From: Gymnothorax reevesii
Lineage: Eukaryota; Chordata; Actinopteri; Anguilliformes; Muraenidae
Reading direction: 5' to 3'
Length of the DNA: 64,000 bases
Assembly: GCA_029721435.1 (NCBI GenBank)
Contig: CM056574.1
Span: 28,195,001-28,259,000, forward strand
In this document: piece after piece, positions 55,074 through 64,000 of the stretch
Layout of the letters: every line of letters starts with the position of its first letter
Position numbering within the stretch: position 1 is the stretch's first letter
Notes under the pieces: model-generated
Seen by the model: only the letters and a program-made list of their open reading frames with translations
Database searches by the model: none
Told to the model about the DNA's origin: nothing
Program-made: the position numbers and the translations under genes

Positions 55074-57449
55074 GATGCGCTGCAGGAGCATATCAGCTGA
55101 GCGACTGGAAGCCACAGTCTTGTGCCCCGCCAGCCAGGTAACACACAGATCAAGTGAAATCGAACAGCCCAACCAATCATTTTGTTGTGCAGTAGCATGT
55201 CTCCTTCACAGTGATGGTCCGTTGGCAGAAACACAGGGCCAGCAATAACCTCACCTTTCACTTCTTAATGACAGACACCTCTCGCAGTTTACCTCCCCGA
55301 TTAGCAACCGTTGCTCAGACTGATTGGAGGAACCGACGAGAATCTAAATTGTTTTTGAAAGCCTTGCTATACATTGCAGTACGAAATTACACGGCGTTTA
55401 ACTTACTTCCGCACACCAATGGCTACGGAAAAAATATCAATAGCCTACGTCTTTATAATTTCCGAATTTGCGTAAATTAATTCGGGACGTTCATTGAGCA
55501 ATTAGCCATGAGAATCCGTTCTATATACTCTGAATGTGACAGCCAAAGTGCGTTGTTAGGTAAGAAGCACAGCTGAGTGAAGAGGAAAATAATTGCGAAA
55601 GTATAAGTCCGCGAAAGTTTCGGATTTTTTGCAGATTGTCATCCTTGTGGATTCACATCAATTATATCAACATAGCCAACAGGCAATCGCTTTGTAATTA
55701 GCATTTCTTAAGCATTACGTGTCACGCATTGGTGGTAGCTTTTCTGTTAATTAACTGTTTGATTGATAATCGCAAGCAGTTTAAGAGCAATTATCCGGGA
55801 AAGGGTGATGTTAATGAAGGCCTTCTTGGCATCTGACGGTACGCCACTGCTCATACAGCACCAAACAACTGAGCATTTTTTAGCCGACTGGTCACCTGAT
55901 TAGCTAGCTTAATGCTATATCCCAAATCAATGATAGATAACGTGAGGACGACCACCACAAACAATGTCGGTCGACTTTGCAAATCTATCTGTTAAGCTGA
56001 ACGTTTTCTTTTGTGTAGGTTTTGTTAGGCAACATAAATGAACACATAAAGAAGAATCAGGCAGGCAGTTCCCCATTGCCTTAGAGAAATATCCCCATAA
56101 AGGCTACCCATGTGCCTTCTTGTAATGAATGACAGTAGTCATGAATTGCATTGAACATGTGGGTGTAATGTTTATTTTATTTTTTTAATCTCACACTATA
56201 ATAACATGTTCCACGAGTGCAAAAAAGTGCCCTCCCCCTCCCCCCTGTGCACTTGCCCCCCATAATGTCTGTGCACGCCACTGGTGAGACATCTGGTGAT
56301 TTGCAGTGTGAGGCAGTGGCCAGGGTTACAGTGCTGAGCAGTGGGCAGGGCAGCAATATGGAGCAGTGCTCAGAATAGTATTGGTCAAAACAGCGGAATA
56401 AATTATCTACTAAACTCACACATATTGACTAAGATCTGACTAAGATCAGATTCTTTGTCCTTGGGACACTTCAGAAATTGCAAGCACTGCAGCCAATAGC
56501 ATGTAAAATGATCATAGTTGGATTTTTATTAAGCATAATAATCATCTTATTTTAAAGAAATTAATTAATTACAATATGAGTTATTTGATTCCCCCATTTC
56601 ATCACTTAAAGATTAATAAAGTTAATTTTGTCTTTTATTAATCCATAATATGGGTAAATAGTTCACTGCACTGGGTCCCAAAATTTCAGGCCCCAAACCA
56701 CAGGAGGATGGGTAAATTTTCAACCAACATACAGTGATAGTAGGCAAGCTGCACTGACAATGCCATTTCATTTCAGTCTTTTGTTTCCTTTTTTCTTTTA
56801 AATAACAATACTCTTGCATTTATTTTCTTCATAAAGAAAGGAATAAAAAGTAAGAGAATGGAAAAGGAACACAATTTGTATGCTGCCAGAGCAGATGGAA
56901 CATCCTCCTGTTCGAGGGCAGAGCCGTAACTACTGCGGAAGAAAATAAGAACAACAATTGCAGTTGTGTGCACTACAAAAAAAAATCTCCTTTTTATTTG
57001 GAAAACATTTGAAAATTTAGTCATTTTCTGACTCAGTGGACAGATCTAGAAATTTAAGGTCATGCCTCTAGCCTTTGGACTCACCAGGCTATTACCACCC
57101 AGACCGCATTCTTCAGTCCTGCAATCATAACATGCATCTGCTGTTCATTTCCTCTGTGTGGCAGTGTTGGGCTATTTAAAACCGAGCTTTGCACTTAGTC
57201 TTTGCGAAGTTTCATAAACCACGTCTGTGTAGTAGCTCTAGTCTAATATAGACTTATTCTCCACGTGTCGCGTGTATAAATTCTAACCCTTGATCCTAGT
57301 GGTGTTTATTGTTAACGTCAGAACTGAACTATATATTTAAGGAACCTAGTTTCCTTTTTCTTTTCTATTTGGAAAACATTGTCGCTGTAGTGAAATCTCA
57401 GTGCCTGCATTACAAATAGTACCTTCAAAGAAATCCTCATTTGTCTGCA
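55074..57449. other. Unassigned non-coding stretch
   Basis: No gene or element end recognised. 56225-56260 is C-rich. 57340-57370 is T-rich. Open frames lack motifs. Confidence 0.45.
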
Positions 57450-57745
57450 CCATGGTGGCACAGTGCTCAGCACTACTGCCTCACAGCAAGAAGGTTGTGA
57501 GTTCAAATCTGGCCTGGGATCTCTCTGTGTGGAGTTTGCATGTTCTCCCCGTGTTCGCCTGGGTTTCCTCTGGGTACTCCGGTTTCCCCCACCCACAAAA
57601 ACATGCATTACAGGAACACTCCCTCTAGAACCCCTGACTAAGGTACTGGAGTTTGTCCCCGGGCACTGCTCCTAACTATAGGATGGGTCAAATGCAGAGG
57701 ACAAATTACCCCACGGGGTCCAAGAAAGTGTATCGTATCTTATTG
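57450..57745 (+). mobile_element. tRNA-derived SINE, well preserved
   Basis: The head shows an A box (ggtggcacagtgctcagc) and a B box (gagttcaaatctgg), with gcctcacagcaagaagg between them. The fixed body follows (tctgtgtggagtttgcatg, ccgtgttcgcctgggtttcc, tactccggtttccccc), then a tail region (gtccccgggcactgctcct, caaatgcagaggacaaatt) ending near 57745. This is the best copy in the window of the family also at 22868 and 35507. Transcription would be by RNA polymerase III and spread would depend on a LINE. Confidence 0.88.
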
Positions 57746-59325
57746 TTGCATATGTGCCTTCATGTAGTGCCTAAGGCATATTAAATAAAATCTAGTCTAT
57801 CCTCGCACCTAAGTCCAGTCCTCAACCCCCTGTCCTCCGTGAACATCATCAGTGTGCGAAACGCATCCTTTACCAGAAATTAATCAAAATGATCTCAATC
57901 AAAAAACATGTTTTTGTCTAAATCAAGATTAAAATGCTTGACAAGTTTTGTTTTTTTTTTTTTTTTTGGAGTGAAGGCAATGAAATTCCTCAAATTCTAG
58001 CCTGATCTAGGGTGAAATGTACAGCATTTAAACCCTGAAAGAGATCTCATTTAAAGGTGAATTTCCTGGTGCCTATCACCCCACCCCCATGTCACAACAC
58101 CTCAGCCGGGCCAAGCCTCATTAACTCAGGATCTACACCTCAACTGATGACGCATGCATATATGTAAAAACCAGTCACCCAATGAGCTGCACCAAACATC
58201 CAGCCAAGCATCATTCTATTTCTAGGCCAGTCCGGGGACATTAACAGAATTGCACATTAACATTACATGCTGCACATTGAAACCCCATGTGACCCGTGAG
58301 TTTCCACCCTTTATCTTCGTATCATTGCACATGGGCTCAACCTTTAATATGTAGCACTTGGTATGAGAAAGTAACTTTGGGTCTCAGTCTTTTTTCGTCG
58401 TCGGTATCTTGTCTCCCAGCTCTAGTTTCCCCTCATTCACTGGGGCCTTAATTGAAGGTAATTACATTATTCATGTCTACAGCCCAGAGGCTCCAGCAAA
58501 GGATTGTGGGATACAGAACAGATTTAGGTCTTGCTGGGAGGCTGCAAGATAGAACGTGGATTCCTGGAGCAGCTGGAACGGTGCCAGCATGGTGTAAACT
58601 GCTCTCGGACCCATTTTTTGTCTTTCCTTCATAAATTGTGAAAGAAGAAACTGAAGAGGCCCTCGTTTTCTCTTGTAAATAGCGAGTGTGAATGAATCAT
58701 ATAGATGTTGCATTGGTATAAAAATGTAATTCTTTCTCAAAGTTGAAAAAAGAAAGAGTGTTTGCCTCACTGCTAACTGTATATTATTCAAAATAGCCTT
58801 AAAGGCAATAATGTAGCTGTAATATTTTCTCTTAATTCAGGCTTCCCTCCGCTCTCTCATGTACACACACAGATTTCGACTTTCATTCATCAACACATAC
58901 CAATGTTACAGTAAAGGATGCAACCAGGCTTTATTCCATATATTTATGGGGATAACTCATTCGATGAATTTGTTATTTTGGAATAAAGCCTGAATTTCTG
59001 GGCGAATACAGCTGCTGCACAATTTAGGCAGACATGTTTTTTGGACAAAACAGAGCTGCAAAAAAAAAAAAAAACCAAGGTTCAGCTGCATTTATGGCAT
59101 CACTACCCCGAATAATTAAGCATGTAAAATGGAGGAGAGGATTACATTCTGATTACATTTGAAGCATGTAAATCCATTATCAGTGTGATTAAGTCATTGA
59201 GGATTTATGTAAATAGACTATTTGGAATGTAATTAGAATAAATTAATTTGGAATGAATAAAAAGTGGGCCGATAATCACAGGTGGTGACTCGGATATCAA
59301 CTAATGACTTTTCGGTGGAAAACTA
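57746..59325. other. Unassigned non-coding stretch
   Basis: T run at 57952-57967, A run at 59061-59074. A short inverted pair brackets 58927-58990 (aggctttattccatat and the inverse form tttggaataaagcct). No gene. Confidence 0.45.
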
Positions 59326-59327
59326 TT

Positions 59328-59506
59328 AACATAACTTAACATAACATGAATGGCGAGAACAGGCCGTTCAGCCCAATAATGCCCGCCAGTTTCTTTATAC
59401 TATTGTGAATATATCCCTTCAGATACTCAATGACTCAATGGTATCTAGCTTTAAGTAAAACCTGCTCTTGAAAACCCCCAAGGTCTCTGCCTCAACAATA
59501 TGGTCA
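59328..59506 (-). mobile_element. 5'-truncated CR1 3' end
   Basis: About 175 bp matching the last codons and 3' UTR of the CR1 at 43446-48934. Minus reading gives DHIVEAETLGVFKSRFYLKL then DTIESLSI and a stop, followed by tactgaagggatatattc... and an end in ttatgttaagttatgtta. The shared 3' end shows the same CR1 family was mobile more than once here. Severe 5' truncation is the usual CR1 outcome. Confidence 0.88.
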
Positions 59507-59510
59507 AATA

Positions 59511-62500
59511 TTGATTGGGTCAAACCAGTGTGTAACTGACTGCTAGTAGTAACACAACATAGTTTGTAGAGTTTGTAAAGACACATTATCTCATAAATAT
59601 TACACTTCAATATACAACGTATTTTAACAGGAGTAGTGATCTTTATCAATATGGACGAAATACCCATGCACTATTAAAAGCCAAAAAAAATCAATACATC
59701 TTTCATTCAGTACTTTTTGCCAAGTTTGCATAGAAAAGCATTTCACATCTACTGGCAAACCATGAAGCAATTTTCAATAACAGCTACAGCTTCAAAGCAT
59801 TCGCTTGCATTTTGTCTTATGTGAGATAAAACTGATAGGTGTATTATATCATGCAGCAACAGACTTGAAGATTACAATTCTGTCACCTCCAGGGAGAAAG
59901 ATCAGGCAAATCTTTAGACCTTCTTTTTGGTTTTTCTCACTGGAATCACGGCATTGAAATTAGCCATAGCCCATAGAGAAATCATTAGCTTAACCAAGTT
60001 TTTCTAAAAAAATTAATAATTTAATAAATAATTTTGGCTGTAATGGCAGCTGAAGGGCTGCTATGAGGAGATTGGCAATTTAGCTCCAAGAGAGAACCCC
60101 TATTTCATCTTTGGTGAATAACTGAAGATTAAAGGAACATTTCTGGAGGGTCTTCTTTAATGCCCCACAGTGTTGACCAGACTCAGATGTGCTAATATTG
60201 TAACCAATGGCCGGTACAAATCTACATACAAAATGTGCAATATACATAAATGTGCACACAAATGCAGATATGTGACCATACCAGTATCACTGGATAATTT
60301 TAATGGAAATACACCAACACCCAACTACAGACGCATGCAGCAGCATGCTCACGCTTAGGCTCACACACACGCGAGCACGCACACGAGTGATAACTCAGCA
60401 CTCACCCAAACTATCTTCTCTAACTGGGAGCATGAGTCTTCTTCTCAGTTCAAGGTGATTAAAACTGTTTTATGTGGGGGGATGACTTAGTATTTGAGTA
60501 AATGTGTAAGGCTGTTTTCTGCTGATGGGCAATGTGTGACTTGAGGCTATAATGAGTCTGATTTCCGCCTTGGACCCAAAACAAACAGTGAGCTAGGCAG
60601 GGCAACAACTTGGTGCCAACCCACTGTGTGCTTTGTCTGGCATTCGAAAATAAGGAGAATTGAAATTAATAAAATGTAAAAAATCAGGAAATAGTTGGGA
60701 ATTTTTCTCATTTTAAGGACAGTTGCTATGGTTATGGCCTGAAACAATGAACAAGCAAATCCTATCAGCCATGACGTGATCACACCTCTGTGCTGTGAGA
60801 TAAGAATTGAGTCTTTAAGACAAAGCACAGATTTGAGTGTTCTCCTCATTGAACACAGCTCATTACTAGGTGTAAGAAAGAACAAAAACATTGATCATTT
60901 GTCTCAATCTTCCATGGTTGTTAGAGTATGGTAAGCACATTTCCTTCATCTCCTTTAAAACTCCACTTGCTAATCTTGTTCTGTACATACAGCATACATG
61001 ATAGAACACATTCATCTCTTTGTGGAAATCTCTACGTCTCCAACAGTTAGATTCCAGTGCTAACTGAGCTTTGAATCTGTGATCTTTGACCAACCAAATC
61101 ATCAGACTTCGCAATTAAGGGCAAATTACTGGATGCTGCTTAGGTGACGGAAAAATTTACAAGATTTTTCACACTTTGAAAATGTGTGATATGTTACTTC
61201 CAGTTGACTACCAAGACAATTGAAAGGAACTTGTATGCTCATTTGGCCGCTAATTAGGCTTTGAATAGGAAATTGAAAGTTTGGAGCTGTGCTTTGGACC
61301 CAATTATCTGGCAAACAAAAGCTGAGAGTTAAATAGGAAAGTAGAATAGTAGTGATGGTGGCAACATTGCTGGTTGCCTTAAATATCATGGAAACTACTG
61401 TAATCACCTGTTGTATGGAAATCATTGCAGCAAAACATTCCCTGCGCATGCACTGAGGCTCTTGCAGCTGATTTGTGCTATTGTGTTAAACTACACCATA
61501 AATTCGGGGACATGCAGAACTGCAGCTTAAAACCTTTGAACCTTCCTTGTGCAAGGAGGCCAAAAGTTTGCAAAGTCAAAATTAACAACAACTGAGTGAA
61601 TCAAGCAATGGTAGTCAGCAAGAAGCATGAAACTAATGTGGTAGCCCTCATTGCTCTGTTAACCTCTGCTGATACAAAAAGGCTTGAATCAATTATGTGA
61701 ACCTAAAGTAACCTGGAGAATGTCATACCAGGTCACATATGGATTCATTCAACAGGAAAGACATAGTGACATTAAAAATGAAAAGAGCCCTCAGGTCACA
61801 TCTGTACTGACTTTTCCCCACAGTATACCTGAACCTGCCACACATACTACAAAGGTCATCAGTGCACTGACAGTCTCATTACTCTGGTGTCATTTGAGGA
61901 CAAATATCCTCATGGATGGTGATACACTTGAAGGCAGAGAGTGATGAAAAAATCTATATTGAAAGAACAGGCAGGAAGATCTAAGGGTTTTGTGCAGATT
62001 GCAGTGACCCAAGCATTTTGTCTTGACTGCTTCTATGGCAGCTCAGCAGCTTGTGTGTAATTGCGTGAAATGGCACAGTTACCGATCACAAGCAATCTAC
62101 AGATTTTCCTGAATAACAAAGCCCTTGATGAGGGAATATTTAATGAAGTGGTGCAATTCAATGCTGTTTGTGGAAGCAGACTCAACTCAATCTCCTGTAA
62201 ACAAAAAGAAATCAACAAAAACAAAGAAAATTTTTGCCTCAACACTATGAATAAAGACCCATTTTATGAGCTCAAGAAAAGGAAGGATAACTGCGGGAGG
62301 AATTTTTAGCTAGAGCAATAGCTAATGTCAAGAAAAGTCACATTAATTTATACAGCACATTTGAAAACAGGCAAATCTGACCAAAGCCTATACAATTTGA
62401 TTGACAATCTACTGCTTATGAGTGGCAATTCTATAATTAATATTATTACTCATCACTAACTCTTTTTGGAATGATACGCAGTTTTGGGATAGAATTTAAA

Positions 62501-62640
62501 TGTTACAGAGTCAGCAGTGCTCCAGAACTCAGTTATACTATAATATTGCAGCTATTCAATCAAGTATGATGAAGAAAAATGTCAATTAACATAAATTAGA
62601 ATAAGGCTAAATAATTAAAGTATTAAATAAAAAGGGAATA
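59511..62640. other. Unassigned non-coding stretch
   Basis: A short CA/GC-type acacacgcgagcacgcacac patch lies at 60362-60385. Otherwise AT-rich with no recognisable gene, RNA or repeat terminus. Open frames (for example 60547-60891 minus) have no domain motifs. Confidence 0.45.
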
Positions 62641-62644
62641 CTTT

Positions 62645-63122
62645 TGTAATGTGAATAAAAGCCACTAGATGGCAGTATTGACCTTTCTTATGTTAAGCCT
62701 AGATTGGAGCTAGGTTTGGGCATGTCTTGGGCATGTCTGGGACAAGTCCCAGAGAAAAAAAAAGAGGTGTAAATCTGGGAGGAGTCTGCAGAAGAGTATA
62801 TAAGGAGGAAAATTGAGGGAGTGGAGTAGTAGGAGAAATTGCAAAGAGAAGGATACATGTGATCAGACCTGTCATTCTGTTCAAGACCTGTGAAGTTTTT
62901 TGTGGATTTTAGCCTGTGTTGGAGCATTTTCCTCACCCAGGACATCACCAAGCAACCCAACCAAAGGGACTGTAAATATTTTTGTTCTTGTATTTAACAA
63001 TCTTGGTCAGTAGAGTAGTTTGTTGTTAGTTGCCTTTGTTTAATTAAATCTGTTGAAGTTTTTAAAGTTGTGTCTGTCATCCCTTGCTGTCATAAATGTA
63101 TTAACAAATTTGGGCCATAACA
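62645..63122 (+). mobile_element. Solo LTR with 4 bp target duplication
   Basis: A 478 bp block starts TGTAATGTG and ends CCATAACA (TG...CA), flanked by CTTT on both sides (62641-62644 and 63123-63126). A strong TATA box (gagtatataagg, about 62795) sits 150 bp in, correctly placed for LTR transcription on the plus strand. An AATTAAA-like signal lies near 63043. No internal retroelement sequence adjoins it, so it is a solo LTR. The superfamily (gypsy, BEL or retroviral) cannot be decided from the LTR alone. Confidence 0.75.
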
Positions 63123-63126
63123 CTTT

Positions 63127-64000
63127 CACTTCACAAACTGTCAGAACATTAGTCCCATAACCCAAAACAATAAATATGACCGCCCAACAGATGGGAGCAC
63201 AAACATTTTTAATGGCTACATTTTATTTTAATTGTCAACATCATGAGTGCCTTGCATCAAAATTTACGTCAAGAATGATCTTCGCTGTTGAATGATTAAT
63301 GACAGGCCAGATGCCTCTTTAACACATGAAGGAGTTGCTCCAAGATGCCTACTCAGCTTGTGATGAGGCAACACCATGCATCTTTTCACCAAGAAAGTAA
63401 ATATAGGAAATTTTGACACTCATTTGTCATGCATCAGAGGCGACTTGGTTTCATTACACTCAGGCAAAACCAGAGCCAAACATGAGACCTTCAAGGCCCT
63501 GACTGTAACAAACATTGTCAGACAGTTTATCCTGTGAACTGATCTAATCTGACAAAAGCGAGTGGCTTTTACAAGAATTGAGGGCCTTCCAGTGATTTTG
63601 GAATTGTTGACAATACTTGTGTATTAAAGCTCCCCGTGAGATTGAGGAAATAGTTCATTTTTAATATGGATTCCATGTTCGATACCCTGTGCAGCATATT
63701 GCACCTTTTGCCACCAAAATGACTGAAATTGAGGCATTATATAAATGTGTTAATCGAAGGTGGTCTCACCACATTTTTATGGTAGAAAATGTATCACACG
63801 TTTTTGAGCAGAGTTCAGGCTGAAGTGAGTGTTTCCATCCATAAGTTAGAAATAAAGCCAAATGAAGCTAATTTCAGTCTGTTACAATCTCTTGGATGGA
63901 GCATCCTCTTAATAGAAGAAAACTCTAATAGGCTGGCAAAGCAAGTCGAAATCGTCCCCCCCCATCCAATCCACACACCTTGAAGACACGAGGCAACAAC
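63127..64000. other. Unassigned non-coding stretch
   Basis: AT-rich sequence to the window end; no gene or repeat recognised. Confidence 0.45.

Noticed and set aside
58927..58995. Inverted aggctttattcc pair as a MITE
   Set aside because: The arms are short and imperfect, with no flanking duplication; treated as chance or a minor hairpin.

Overview
This window looks like gene-poor, AT-leaning DNA from a ray-finned fish. The main evidence is the repeat content: two Tc1-like DD34E transposons of a common fish type, tRNA-derived SINEs with fish-type bodies, a Ty3/gypsy element with protease-integrase-reverse transcriptase order (Gmr1-like, first described in cod), a full-length CR1-clade LINE, an I-like LINE and hAT-type MITEs. 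A lineage keeping an active CR1 alongside these could be an early-branching teleost, but that is inference. I find no host protein-coding exon, no convincing functional tRNA or rRNA, no CRISPR and no prokaryotic signature. Every recognisable coding region is a mobile-element protein, and each carries at least one lesion.

Layout. 1-1950: an I-like LINE endonuclease (minus) split by a 1.08 kb dispersed repeat (family A, copy 1). 3076-5410: a broken Gmr1-like gypsy fragment (minus), followed by three tandem ~140 bp units (5416-5835). 5836-12000: mostly unassigned, with a V-SINE-like SINE at 9885-10165. 12070-14317: hAT-type ends enclosing family A copy 2, which itself holds a 214 bp hAT MITE with a perfect 8 bp target duplication. 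15030-16622 and 18537-19941: two Tc1-like elements in opposite orientation. 21080-24935: two members of a family rich in the motif CTCCGCCAAGG, a SINE, a degenerate tandem repeat and family A copy 3. 28517-28856 and 62645-63122: two solo LTRs with exact target duplications. 32455-33440: a ~29-unit minisatellite whose units each carry a splice-donor-like CAGGTGAG. 38070-39800: a family A-like copy and an LTR-like promoter/polyA block.

The most informative locus is 41980-49115. An old CR1-superclade (Daphne/Crack-like) LINE reverse transcriptase on the plus strand has been cut twice: by a 715 bp unclassified element (42641-43355) and by a 5,489 bp CR1 LINE on the minus strand (43446-48934). Removing the CR1 and one copy of the 5 bp duplication AAGAT restores the older LINE frame across the join, so the CR1 boundaries are known to the base. 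The CR1 keeps a 5' UTR, an ORF1 with an SGNH/GDSL esterase-like domain, and an ORF2 with endonuclease and reverse transcriptase. A second, 5'-truncated CR1 3' end lies at 59328-59506.

The right-hand third also holds a TAGC-rich tract (50650-51450), a CTCCGCC-family copy (53040-53380), a 118 bp element with perfect 29 bp inverted repeats (54956-55073) and a well-preserved tRNA-SINE (57450-57745). The genes do not act together as a pathway. The window is best read as layered transposition in an intergenic or intronic region, and I see no convincing new functional system.
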